Assembly (NCBI RefSeq): GCF_020921035.1
Contig: NC_063157.1
Coordinates: forward strand, 3,224,001-3,288,000
Direction: 5' to 3'
DNA length: 64,000 nt
DNA from: Rhodamnia argentea
Lineage: Eukaryota > Streptophyta > Magnoliopsida > Myrtales > Myrtaceae
The stretch's first letter is position 1. Each line of letters begins with the position of its first letter. The notes under the pieces are model-generated. The model searched no databases. It saw only the letters and a program-made list of their open reading frames with translations, and was not told the DNA's origin. Of this stretch, positions 37,818 to 48,150 are shown piece by piece. A program made the position numbers and the translations under genes.

Positions 37818-40463
37818 TCAGTGGTAAACCTTCAAGTCTCTTCCCTTGCTTCGGAAAGACGGAAGTGAGAAAAACGACCGTGGTGCTGTAAAATTTCAAT
37901 TGGCATGTAATGTAAGTCATTTGAAAAAGAATATTGTCATGCAAGCACCGGGGTGAGCTGAGGGAGCCTGTAAAGATACCAAAACCGCCCCTGATGCAGA
38001 CCCCATGTAAAGCACATCAGAATGCTGGACAACTAGAAGCATCAACAGTGAGCTATTACCTTTGAGAGAGCTTCCTGACAGTGATTGGGGATCATCTTTC
38101 AGCTTGAATTCTTCTGGTGGGGCTGGGCTAGAGATCTTTAGGGCTTGAACTGCAAGATAAGAAGACCGGGTTTCATCATCAAGTCAAGAATCATGCTTTA
38201 GTTTCAATCTGTAGGTAGCATCAAACAATCACTAGCTAGCTGGCCGACGTCCAGCAAAAGGAAAAAATGTTAGTTTTTACAGATCGTTATGGGAAAACGT
38301 TGAGCATAGTTAAAATTAGATCGTTAGCTGGCTGATACCATGTACACTTGCACTTTAACCAAAAACTGTCATCATGCTTCCGCCCAGTCAAAATTTTCAA
38401 CAGGCAAACTTGGTTGCTCAACAGGAAAGCTGACCTTGTTCCTGGTACAAATTGCTTGCACTAAAGCTAACACTGCAAGAATGATCCGGCGGAAAACCTG
38501 TAACAGGCTGCCTCAAGTGTTCGAGTGATCTCTTGGGAGAAGGACCACACCTGTCTTCAATAGCGTTATCTCCATCCGATGTCAATGCAGATACCCTATT
38601 GGCCGAGCTCTCCGCCACATGACTTCTTCCGAACTTCAGCAACCAAAAACCTTTCTTCGCATCCTTGGAAGATTCATTCTGGCAAGAATCACCGGCGAGA
38701 TTGGGTTGCAGGGCATTCCCCCACTTCTTTCTTGTTCGAGCAAGACCAGTCTCCGCATGGACTATTGGTTGAGGCCACCAGGATACGGGGCTTCCAACTG
38801 AGGAATCAACAGAAGCATCAATTTCTGATAAGTCATGTTGGGAATACCTTGGCAGCATCGAAACGGACATGAAATCGGAATGAGATCCTATTGAGTCGCC
38901 ATGGGGAGATCCTGAAAATCCATCATCTACGGTGGCATGATATCTGCCTTCTTGGTTTTTGATCTCTTCATCTTCAGTTTTGTTAGCCATGTCAGCAGTC
39001 TCCGATGCTAAAGCGCCAAAATCATCGTCATATTCCGAATTACCGCTGTTACTAGGGAAGGCCGCCTCCGAATCAGCACTTTTGACAAGTCCCTCATTTA
39101 GACCGGGACGAATGCATTCTTCATCGAATCTCACCGACTCCAAGATGGCCCCATTGGAGTTCCAAGCAGACAAATTCTTGGACTCTAATGGACTGGAAGA
39201 GTTTTTCCTCGTCGCCTGAGATTCCCGTGTCTTCTTTTCCTGTGCACAATATACTTTTTTCTCTTCTCCTGTGCTTTTGCTTCTGGGGAAGCTCCTGTCT
39301 CGGGGGCGGGGCGCTGTTCGACCGAGTCCTGGAGCAGGTTTTTTGTTCTCTTTCTTCATATTGGAGAAATTGGGAACGACAGGAAGTGACCGCACAAGAG
39401 TGCTTTCGGATTGCGGCCTTCGCCTTCCAGAAATGGAGTTGGCTGGTTTTAAGGAAGGCCGAGGGACAGGCACTGTGGTTGTCTGAGGTTTTGAGGAAGA
39501 CTGATCTTGAATAGGTGAAAAATGCTTCTTGGTTGCAGAGCCCCTGGAAGAATTTTCTCCAGGAGAAGCTTCGTTCTGCCCATCCGGATAATTCTCTGCT
39601 TCGCCAGGGAATAATGCTCTCGTATGCTGTGAGCAAGGAAAACTTTATAAAGACTAGTCCAAGTGACAATCCGGAAGCCAAATTTAGCTCCAGTTTCAAC
39701 TTTCAAAAAACATGACACAGAAGAGCATATCATTAGGCAGTCATGAATTGTGCGGAACACGGAACAATACCTCATCCATTCTCGTGGTCAACCGAATATT
39801 GAATGATCGCAGCTTCTCAATACGCGACCGCATGCCAGAATTTGAATCCGGTCCTTCGACCGGCCCAGAAAATCTGGCTTTCAACTCTGAAATATTCATT
39901 TCAAGGTCGGCCTGCATGTCCTTCAACCTCGCCTCCTTCAGTGCCCTTTTGTATCCCCCTTCTTGTCTCAGTTTCGTGTCCCGTCTCCCCATGTACTCGT
40001 CATAGAATTCCCCCCTCAGATTAGCCGACATATCTTGCCTATAAGTACTGGCATAGTCCTCCCGATCACCTACCATCTTCAGAGATGGGGAGGCGCCAAA
40101 CCTTGTCCCGCCGCTAGAACTCCTCATCGACTCGGTCATGATTTGCTTCTCCTGAACTCGAGCAGGAATCACGTGGCTATTGGAATCTGTACTCCTCCGT
40201 CTGGAAACGAACTGATCGTCGGACATCCGAAGCTTCTGCTCGGCAAAAAGCCTATCGAGCTCGTCGGCTTTGGTTCTGAGCTCCTCAATGAATTCCTGAT
40301 TTCCTCTGGAATGACATGTCGACCTCGGAACCGGACTCTCTGGAACCTGTCCACCCGAAAATACTGCATTGCTGTCACCAGAAGAAGAACCTGTCTCGCC
40401 GGCCATAGCGTACGAACCCGTGGTCTTCCGAGAGCTACTGGGAACTTGTGTTTGGAACTTCAT
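37818..40463 (-). CDS. COP1-interacting-protein-like, C-terminal-half form
   Basis: Four exons join in phase to 680 residues (minus strand): 39771-40463, 38435-39626, 38060-38149 and 37818-37885. It matches the C-terminal half of the COP1-interacting-protein-related family (Arabidopsis At1g72410/At1g17360), which is poorly characterised but named for binding the light-signalling ubiquitin ligase COP1. Family blocks seen are ELRTKADELDRLFAEQKLR (residues 61-79), EFYDEYMGRRDTKLRQ with a charged coiled coil after it (about 150-200), IDASVDSSVGSPVSWW, KKWGNALQPN, WLLKFGRS and the terminal APRSFFSLPSFRSKGRD. Full-length members are about 1100 residues and begin with a conserved N-terminal domain of about 250 residues. 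That half is absent here, and nothing like it lies in the 2.9 kb upstream to the next gene. The body is Ser-rich and probably disordered. Exon 2 is entered at 39626 after CTCACAG, which keeps the frame open through the Pro/Ser-rich segment. Function is inferred from the family only. Confidence 0.85.
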
Positions 40464-40908
40464 GACTCACCTGAGGAAAGTAGCTCAACATTTCAGAGAA
40501 GCGTCATTGAATGATACGTCCCAAGTCCCACGGTACATCAGCTTCTCCACACTGTCGTCCCCTTCTGAATCAGTTCCAACTTCTGGAGGATAATTCGGTC
40601 AATACACGGAGCCTCCGCACCAGCTGAGTCGTTGGTGACTCGGTCGCGCAGGCTCTCTTCGTTTTCCTCCCTGGCGTGATCTCTCTCGTTTGCGTTGTTT
40701 GGATGGCTGGGGGACAGGGAGAAGTGAGGATGGTGGCGAGGGGGGTGGGGTACTTGGGTTGGCGACACGTGGACGCTTGTGATTGCCTAGAAGGGTGCAT
40801 AGGCCGGTCAAACGTCGAATTCAAAGGGATGGGCGGGCCCACTTGGCTCTTCCTTCTGCTTCCATTGGTGGTAGGGATCGTCTGCGGACAATGCCAGACT
40901 CAGGTGAC

Positions 40909-40946
<38 letters not shown>

Positions 40947-41068
40947 ATTTGTTGACACGTGGCTTGTGAGAGTTGACGGCGGTCAGGTCTCCTTCACTCG
41001 GAACGCACGGTGCCGGTCTAGTTGGGGATAAAAAAAATAGGAGAACGCGTAAAATAACAAGATCACAC
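40464..41068. other. Promoter side of the COP1-interacting-like gene
   Basis: The presumed promoter and 5' UTR contain a GA microsatellite at 40912-40941 (about 15 units). A TTTCCTCAG|GTGAGTC string just upstream of the ATG could be an acceptor of a 5' UTR intron. No coding exon for the missing N-terminal half was found. Confidence 0.5.
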
Positions 41069-41582
41069 TGTTGAGGTTGATGTCTTGTATTCTATTATCT
41101 AAGAGATTATGAAACGATTTCGAAAAGTCTCCCGACGACCGGACAAGACAAAGGTCCCGCTCCCAGGTGAGAGGGTGGGGGGTCGGGGGGTCACGGGAGC
41201 GGCGCCCTCGAGCCGCTAGAAGCGTTTTATGTTCGATCATAGAAGGATTTGTATGGGAAAGTTAAATATTTTAGGCTATGTAGGTAATTTTGTAATTTGT
41301 GCCATGTAAGGTTTCGCTATATATATTTAGAGCGAAACAGATCTCTAGAGAGAGAAAAAAAAAAGGGTGTGAGAAAGAGTGGCTGTATATTTTTCTACGT
41401 TATTACTAAAACGGATTTCATCTCTCCGTGGACGTAAGTAGGCGGAACATCTCCCTGTTAAACCACGTAAATTTTTATGTTGTATGAATTTTCACTACTT
41501 TCTTGCATTGTTGATAAGATCGAATTTAAATATTTGACACACATCACTTTAGCAAATACGAGATTATTGATTTTCCTTAACA
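41069..41582 (+). mobile_element. LTR-like fossil, Ty1-copia type
   Basis: The block starts TGTTGAGG and ends CCTTAACA, imperfect inverted ends with TG...CA. It contains an ATATATATTTAGAG promoter-like run, then CTCTCCGTGGACGTAAGTAGG and AACCACGTAAA, phrases typical of the 3' part of plant copia LTRs. Length is about 514 bases. No matching second LTR or coding region was seen, so it is a solo or truncated old LTR. A GC-rich patch lies at 41155-41215. No clear target duplication was found. Confidence 0.5.
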
Positions 41583-42049
41583 AATTTGGGGAATACAAGA
41601 GAACAACCTGAAAAATGTAACGGGGCGACGAGTCCGAGAAGTGGAACTGCGGATCTGGAAAGCAGCCAATTAACTGCAATACCTGCCATAATGTCATCAT
41701 GAGACGTGACGTGACAAAATATCTCCCGCAAACCCTAATTCTTTTTTCTAAGTTTTTCCCATTTCGAGACAGTGAAATGATAGCTTTTTTTCTTTTTTTT
41801 TTTTACTTTTTTCCATGGGATTAGAATAGAGTTTAATTTGGTAGAACTTGCTTCCGCGCTAATGACTATTCTAGTCACATTGCTCGATTTACCAGAGGAT
41901 ATTTGCATTTCACAAACCCGTTTTAAACAACAATCTACACCGTTACCAAACAATAATGCTCTCTCTAAACAAGCGTCGAGACACTCTTGTTGTTGTCAAG
42001 GTCGTGGACGGAGGTTAAGACCTGCGAAAATATTGAATTTCACGTTTGA

Positions 42050-42690
42050 TTTTTGGCCCTGTTTGGTTTAATATTGGAAATGAGTATTGGAGCTCTAAAG
42101 TCCATTAGCCAAATACAAATGGTATTTGGTTAATTTTTTGGCTCACTCTAAGAAGATGCAATTGCATCTCAAATGTTTTTCAAAATCCTTTAACCCAAAA
42201 TACCTCTAGAGGTAATTTGGACTAAAAGGCTTTTACAAAATGCAACTAATTTTTTTTTATTTTAACTTTGTCACATTCGCTTGCCGCCACCAGCTCGCCC
42301 CCATCATCCGCCGACCGCCACCGCCCTCCCGCTAGGCGGCCTCGACCGCCTGCTCTCCCGCCGCTGCCGCCCGTCACCATCGCCCCCCCCCCTTGGCCCT
42401 CCGGCCCGGTAGGCCCTCCCGGCCCGCCCCCGCCGACCGCCACCACTGTTTTTTTTTTCAAAAAGTAAAAATACTTTACGGAGTTCATTTTTCATCAAAC
42501 ATTTACGTCAAAGTTACTTTCCAAATATACTTTTAAAATACATTTTACAAAATATTATTTGCATTTTGAAAAAGGCATTTAGTCCGAAGATATTTGCATA
42601 AGGCATTTAGTCCGAAGATATTTGCATTTTCTCAAAGTCCTTTGACCAAATGCTAATGTGAATGCAACAAAACGGACACAAGAGCGAAAT
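42050..42690. mobile_element. Possible hAT-like non-autonomous element with GC-rich core
   Basis: The left edge GGCCCTGTTTGGTTTAATAT resembles common plant hAT/MITE termini. The right edge, inverted, reads GTCCGTTTTGTTGCATTCAC. The arms contain mirrored ATTTGG / CCAAAT phrases and a perfect tandem duplication of about 25 bases (GCATTTAGTCCGAAGATATT...) near 42568-42630. The centre (42285-42445) is a CCGCC/CCCTCC-rich block. The long Pro- or Gly-rich frames across the core are compositional and are not genes. Confidence 0.4.
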
Positions 42691-43352
42691 CGGTCTTTTT
42701 TAGCATAATTTTAGGTAGACCAAAATAGAACAAGTATACACCCGTTAGAAAGTCAATCCAAAATGGGTCAATCAAAACTACCATGAATCCCAAAATGCCA
42801 ATCACATCTTTAGAATCATGCATGCAATCCGTGAATAATAAATAGTCTAGTAGCAATTGCCCGATTCCAACAGAGACCAAAATCTGACATGCGACAGCGA
42901 GTAACGGAGGAGTGAGTACCCATTCTCTGTCGAATTCATTCCCCAATTAGATTTTCCCTCAGCAAGAAATTTGTAAATTATCTAAGAAAAGGCCGATTTT
43001 TTTTTTTTTTTTTGCTAGAGTCCCATCTTTTTATTATTATTTTTTTTTATCGAAAGTTAGAATCCCAAATTTTTTTTTTTTTTGGTCAACAGTTAGAATC
43101 CCAATTCACTTGTCACTGAAAAGTCAAAAACTGGCACATACCCAGACATTTGGATAGTTCTAATTCGAGAGGATTTTGCCATTATGCCTTGGATTATCAT
43201 AATTGACAGAAGCCCAATTCAAGATACAGAGCAACATTAACACCCCCAGGAACACAATCTCAAGTTAAAAGTCTTCTTCTTCCTCTTCACCATATGAATC
43301 GGAGATTTCCTAGCAACTCCTACATAAATTTCTACACTTCCAGTTGCAAAAT
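42691..43352. other. Trihelix gene 3' flank
   Basis: AT-rich DNA with several T runs (42999, 43040, 43070). The part near 43.2-43.35 kb is likely the 3' UTR of the trihelix gene. No gene was seen. Confidence 0.5.
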
Positions 43353-44618
43353 CTAGTTACTATCATCACTGTTGTTGTTCCTATGCTGGTGATTCTCACC
43401 ACTCCCTCCGCTGCCGCCGCAGCCGCCTCCTCCTCCTCCTCCTCCTCCTCCTCCTCCTCTGCTGCCGTCCCCGCCGCCAATCCCAATCTTCTTACCGGGA
43501 GGGTGCCTCATCTGGGAGATCTCCAACTGGGTCTTCATGAAGAACTGCATCCTCTGCAACTCCAGCTCCTTGGCGAACTTCATCCTCTGCTTCTCCATCT
43601 CCACCACCTGCTGCAACTTGGCGCTCTCCGTCTGCTCGTACACCTCCCCGAAGTTTGTGATCGCATGGGTCAAATCCCCAATGGAGCTCCCCAACCCGTT
43701 GCCCTTCTGCTTCGGCGGCGGCGGCGGCGGCCTCGCTCCCGTCTCGTTCGGATTCGCCTCTCTCCCAGGTTTAGTCCTCTTAGGGCGGTGAATCTCCGGC
43801 GGCAGGCTGTCGGTGGAGGAGCCGTCGTTGTCGGAGATGTCCGGCTCCGATTCCGACTCCGCCTTCCTCCTCTTCCGGATCTGCATCTTCTGGCCGCCTC
43901 GCGGTGGCTGCCCTTGCTTGTGCTGTTGCTCTGTTTGTGACGATCGCTGGTCCTTGTGTTGACTACTAACCGACGACCTGATGCCGACGGGGATACCTAC
44001 CGGAACATCTTGCTGCGTCCGCACGGGACTCGGAGTCGCCGCGGCGGCCGCCGGGGAGGTGTACTTCGCGGACGGTCCGATCAGATGATCCAATTTGTCG
44101 AAGAACCTCCACTTGCTCGGGCCTCCGCCGGCGGAGATCTTCGCCTTCTCGAGCTTGTACTTCTTCTTCACCGTGTCGATCCTGTTCTTGCACTGGATGT
44201 CGCTCTTCGGCGGCTTCGCATACTCGTCTCTGCTGCTCACCACGTCGGCCACTTCCTTCCAGTGCTTCTGCTTCAGATTCCCCCTGCTCAGCTCCAGATA
44301 CCGCTCTCCCCAGGCGCCGATCAGCACCGCCGTCGCTCCTTCGCTCCAACAGTCCTCGCGCCCTCCTCCTCCCCCGCCTCCGCCGCCGATGCCGGGCCTC
44401 AGATGCTGGATCGGGAGGGCCAGGGCGAGGCTGTTCGGAGGTGGCTGCGGCTGCGCAGGGGAGGCTGCCGCGTCGCCGCTGGAGGCGGGGGGGACAGTCA
44501 CCGTTATGCGGCCGTTGGTGGCGCTCGGCGGAGACGGGGAAGGGGACGGCGAGGGCGAGGGCGACGCGCTGGGGGGGCTGGGAGTCGGCGGCGAGCGGAT
44601 CTCGTCATCGTCTTCCAT
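43353..44618 (-). CDS. Trihelix (SIP1-clade, ASIL-like) transcription factor
   Basis: An intronless frame of 421 residues. Trihelix factors are nuclear DNA-binding proteins for GT-type promoter elements; the SIP1/ASIL group represses seed and other developmental genes. The Myb/SANT-like trihelix domain spans about residues 87-180: [14 protein letters not shown], then [13 protein letters not shown], then [18 protein letters not shown] and [13 protein letters not shown]. The three bulky helix residues are Trp, Trp and Ile, a pattern seen in the SIP1 clade. The N-terminus is an acidic MEDDDEIRS followed by a Ser-Pro repeat. A basic NLS-like IRKRRK lies near residue 250. A conserved C-terminal coiled coil (about 325-375, [19 protein letters not shown]) marks the clade. 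A poly-Gly tract (12 Gly, with one Cys break) precedes the end. The coding region is very GC-rich compared with its surroundings, as usual for this family. Confidence 0.92.
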   Translation of the reverse strand: MEDDDEIRSPPTPSPPSASPSPSPSPSPSPPSATNGRITVTVPPASSGDAAASPAQPQPPPNSLALALPIQHLRPGIGGGGGGGGGREDCWSEGATAVLIGAWGERYLELSRGNLKQKHWKEVADVVSSRDEYAKPPKSDIQCKNRIDTVKKKYKLEKAKISAGGGPSKWRFFDKLDHLIGPSAKYTSPAAAAATPSPVRTQQDVPVGIPVGIRSSVSSQHKDQRSSQTEQQHKQGQPPRGGQKMQIRKRRKAESESEPDISDNDGSSTDSLPPEIHRPKRTKPGREANPNETGARPPPPPPKQKGNGLGSSIGDLTHAITNFGEVYEQTESAKLQQVVEMEKQRMKFAKELELQRMQFFMKTQLEISQMRHPPGKKIGIGGGDGSRGGGGGGGGGGGGCGGSGGSGENHQHRNNNSDDSN

Positions 44619-45835
44619 GGGAGGCCTGGACTATCGTGCGCCGGGAGGTCCGCGGGTTAAGCACTGACCGACCAATAAGATCAGCGAAAACTTGCGAGAG
44701 CGAGCAAGCGAGAGAGAGAGAAAGAGAGAGTGGTTCGTTCGTGTGTTGGGTTTTCTCAGCGTAATTAACGGTTGACGGAGAGAGGGAGCGGGGTTTGGCT
44801 GACGGCGACGGTAAAGCGAGACGGAGAGGGGGAAGGACACGTGGAGGACAGATAGGGAAGGAGGGTCCGAGGTGGCGAGATCCGATTGGGTGGTACCGTG
44901 GGGGATCCTGTCACCGGTGGGTTCTCTGCGGGTTCGCCGGCTGTTTGGTGACGGTAGGTGGATCCTTTGGGAGTTTTGGCTGTGCTCTTTTGGTTGGGCT
45001 GACGACGGGGAAAACAAAACCAGTGCAAAGCAAATATGAAACGAGAAAAATTAAAAACAAATAAAAACAGATCATGCCAAAAATCAAAATCTTTTCGGAC
45101 ATTTATATAGTGCCGCTTCGAGAGGAAAATCCTTACCCGAACCGGAACGAATCGACCTAGTGAAATTACAGCCGTCGATGGTTTTCACACGAAATCCGAT
45201 CGATCCAAATTCAAGTAAGAAAAATCCCGACGCTCTTTTTCACAAGCAGCAAGTTGGTAAATTTGCGACGGTCCACACAACAGAAAATTCAGCAAGAAAT
45301 TGATGGCTATACCGAAATATTCATGATAAATTGTTGTCTATGATAGTGGCATATTTCAACTAATATATACTTTTAACTTGAATTGGTAACTTACATACCA
45401 GGATATATGTTGGCAAATCTGAATATTATTTCGTGGCATTGCGCAGCTCCTAGCCTCCATCATTTAGGATGTCCATGAAAAAAAAAATCGATAAACCGAA
45501 TTAAACCGAACCGAACTAAACCATATTGATACATTTGGTTTTGACTTGGGATTTTTTTTTTTTAAGTTTAACGGTTTGGTTTTTGTTTATAATTTCGAAA
45601 ATCCATAGAACCGAGTTAGACCGATAGATGTAGTAAGAATAAATATTTTCCTTTCGGCATATAAAATTTGTAGTTTAGCCTAATTAAATAGGTTCTTCTC
45701 TATCTAAGATTCCTCTACACTATCACATGAAAGATTTCTACTTCTTTAGTCGGCCATTATTGATTGATTTTAATCTCAAATTATATGTTTGAAAGAAATT
45801 TTTAGGAAAAAATAGACAAATTATTCTTAAATATT
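44619..45835. other. Trihelix promoter and repeat-poor spacer
   Basis: The promoter side of the trihelix gene has a GAGAGA run at 44710-44730. A stretch near 45490-45640 is dense in AACCGAA / GGTTTGG phrases in both orientations around a T run, resembling a small degenerate inverted-repeat element. No gene was seen. Confidence 0.4.
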
Positions 45836-46380
45836 GAAGGGGTTTATCGGAACCGAATCGGATGATCACACAGAGAATCAAGAAAAATTGGAATGACGCA
45901 CGAGATTACCCAGGTTCACTCCAAGATTAGGGCTACGTCCTACAAAGAGATTTTACTATATTTTTTCGATTTACTGCCAATTCACACTTACATAATGATA
46001 AAACCGAGCAAAATATATATGCCCCAAAAATGGGCTAAAAAACCTAAAACCTCTTAATTCCACCATACGAGTCGGTTTAAATAAAAGCCCAAACCCGTAG
46101 AGGTTTCGGGGACACTGCCCCCAAACCCTCGCCCGCTCACCGGCGAGCGGGGCGGTCGTCCGCCGACCTGGCAGCGTAACCCCCGTCGGGAGGCGCCGCC
46201 CCCAAACCCTCGTCCGCCGACCAGCGGCGGGACATCCGTATCGGAGGCGCTGCGCCCGAACCCCCGCATCCTACGCGCATGGGTCACATGTCGTTGAGTA
46301 ACATTTCAGGTTCCCTAAGCTCACGTGAACGTACCCAGTGTAAGAAACAAGGGTCCTCGAAGTATTCGCCAACTCTAACA
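45836..46380 (-). mobile_element. Solo-LTR-like fossil, Ty1-copia type
   Basis: Read on the minus strand, it starts TGTTAGAGTTGGCG and ends CCCCTTCA, giving TG...CA ends and about 545 bases. It carries a GC-rich block with GGTTTGGGGGCGGCGCC repeats (46100-46270). Toward its 3' side lies a GTAGGACGTAGCCC...GAACCTGGGTAATCTCG stretch, the layout of copia LTRs with a primer-proximal end. The bases flanking both sides (AATAT, ACTAT) are a 4/5 match, weakly supporting an insertion duplication. No partner LTR or internal region is present. It is old. Confidence 0.5.
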
Positions 46381-46386
46381 ACTATT

Positions 46387-47063
46387 GGCCCAATGTGCAA
46401 TGTCAACTTGCAATTCATTCAATGTGGTCTTCAAAATATTCATAAATCTACAATCTAGTCTCTAAATTCCTGATTTGTTAAATTTAGTCCGTCAACTTGT
46501 CATACATAAAGCCAATAGTTTTTGCAATTACATTATTGCTAGAACTTTATAATATCTATTCATTTCGATCTATTTTCTAAATCAACAAAAAGAAATAAGG
46601 CTATCTTTTTGTTACCGTTTTCTTTTTACCTTTTAGGCCCTATAAATATTATGATAGTTTCATGGTGATGTTTCAAAAACACTCACTTTAAAGATAAAAG
46701 GACTATGTATCAATATAAGTTTAAATGAGATCATATTTTTACTATTATATACATCATAAGTTAAATGTTCATGAAACTATATAAGATTTATAAATCAAAA
46801 AGGTAAAAAAAAATGATAGAATTGTTTTGTAGATTTATCAAATGAATTCTAATGAAAAAAATATTCTAAAATATGGGTAATAGTGTAGTTATGAAAACTT
46901 GTGAATAGTTCCAAATGATTAAGTTGACTTTGTTATAGAAATTTGGGGGACTAAACTGAACAAATTGAGAGTTCAGGGACTAAACTAAACATTTAGGAAT
47001 AGTTCAAGAACCACATTAAACGAATTAAAAATTGAAGGATGACATTGCACATTGGGCCATATT
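46387..47063. mobile_element. Long-TIR element (MITE-like), 676 bases
   Basis: The left arm GGCCCAATGTGCAATGTCAA and the inverted right arm GGCCCAATGTGCAATGTCAT are almost identical at the tip, and stay similar for about 60 bases (through AATTCATTCAATGTGGTCTT and AATTCGTTTAATGTGGTTCT). The interior is AT-rich and non-coding. The same phrase set is seen in the fold-back element at 2335-2592. Superfamily is probably Mutator-like by TIR length, but no 9-base target duplication could be confirmed. Confidence 0.75.
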
Positions 47064-47740
47064 TAAATAATATGTGTGATTTTTTTTCCGATTGTTTATG
47101 ACATTTTGTATTTTTCCGTCGAGTTAAATAATATCGTTGAATGTTTCAATAGGTTAATGTGATTAATTGTGATTATAATCTTTTTTTTTTCCTTAAATAA
47201 GTGATTAGATATAGGTGCACTTTTAGTTACGCATGATAGATGGCTAGTTTGCCTTGTTTTATCATGTGAGCAGAGAGAGAGCCATGCTTCGAGAGACCGA
47301 GCTACCGAATGGCCATTTTCTGCAGTCTTGGCTCTGTGCCTGATACATACACCATAGACATGCTGTCATGTATAGCCCCGGATTCTCAACAGTTCCACTC
47401 CGAAACTCCCGCGTTTCGAGTGTGTTCAGAATCGAGTTTCGCAGTTCATCGAGGCCACCGTGCTCTATCAATGGACATCCTCGTACAAGTCTTTGAACAT
47501 CCCTCGCTTTTAGATCATAGTCCAGCTAAGGAATTACCAACCAATTACTGTAGACACACACGGTTGCGAAATATGTCATATACAGTCATTCAAATCCATG
47601 ACACGTCTGTAAAAATGACTCATCAGGAACGTCGCACGCTGCGCTATGGTCGGAATCGGTACCTTTAACGTAATGAGGTGGTACTAGAAAGTTGGGCTCC
47701 TGAGGAGGATCTCAGAGCTTTTCTGGGGTTCTGGTTTATG
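47064..47740. other. Intergenic, no gene seen
   Basis: The first part is AT-rich. From 47.27 kb the composition is more balanced, but no reading frame or RNA was recognised. It may be further decayed sequence of the pseudogene locus. Confidence 0.4.
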
Positions 47741-47744
47741 AACC

Positions 47745-48150
47745 ATTGATGGCGAAATGTCGAGTCTGCAGCAGGCAGTGCAAAGCGGATTACATCGAGT
47801 TCGGGCGTTGCAATCGGTCGACAGCCCAGACAAGACCTGCAAGATATAGCCGAAGTGATTTTCGACGGGAAATGGAAATCAATATCCTAGATTTGAATCT
47901 CGAGGTACCGCATTAACGTCTCTGTTAAAGCCGAAAGCAAGGTTCAGCATGTCGATTTCCTCATCAGTAGGATGATTTACCATTACATGGCATGTAGAGC
48001 AAGCACATGATACTTCACAGGCTCTCAGCCTCAGCTTTAGCTTCGTATGCTTCTCCGCTCCGTCCTCCTCCGTAAATATGTCGGAAATACTGCAAACGAT
48101 TGAACGAAATCGTCCCCGTTTTATAGAGTGGGGCATCCATAACAAGCTGA
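47745..48150 (-). pseudogene. Mitochondrial ferredoxin (adrenodoxin-type) pseudogene
   Basis: On the minus strand near 48085-47905 a frame reads IFTEEDGAEKHTKLKLR, ACEVSCACSTCHVMV and PTDEEIDMLNLAFGF. A second, shifted frame near 47830-47750 reads LGCRPIATPELDVIRFALPA. These follow the order of plant mitochondrial ferredoxin (MFDX, 2Fe-2S, Fe-S cluster and biotin synthesis). Two conserved segments are missing: the one around LEAAHENDIELEG before the first cysteines, and about ten residues before PTDEE. The two frames are separated by a stop and a shift. Of the four cluster cysteines, the CxxC pair and the LGC cysteine can be seen; the first Cys of the CxxxxxCxxC pattern is present in ACE. The presequence is not recognisable. 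It is a decayed host gene copy; whether intron sequence remains between the frames is unclear. Confidence 0.75.

Noticed and set aside
37805-37860. tRNA- or SINE-like head (GTGACTCAGTGGTAAACC...TTCAAGTCTC)
   Set aside because: The complement codes in phase for the last exon of the COP1-interacting-like gene (SFFSLPSFRSKGRD then stop), so the resemblance to an A box is chance.
42268-42490. Proline-rich (+) and glycine-rich (-) reading frames
   Set aside because: They lie across the GC-rich core of a transposon-like element and are compositional, with no domain or splice context.
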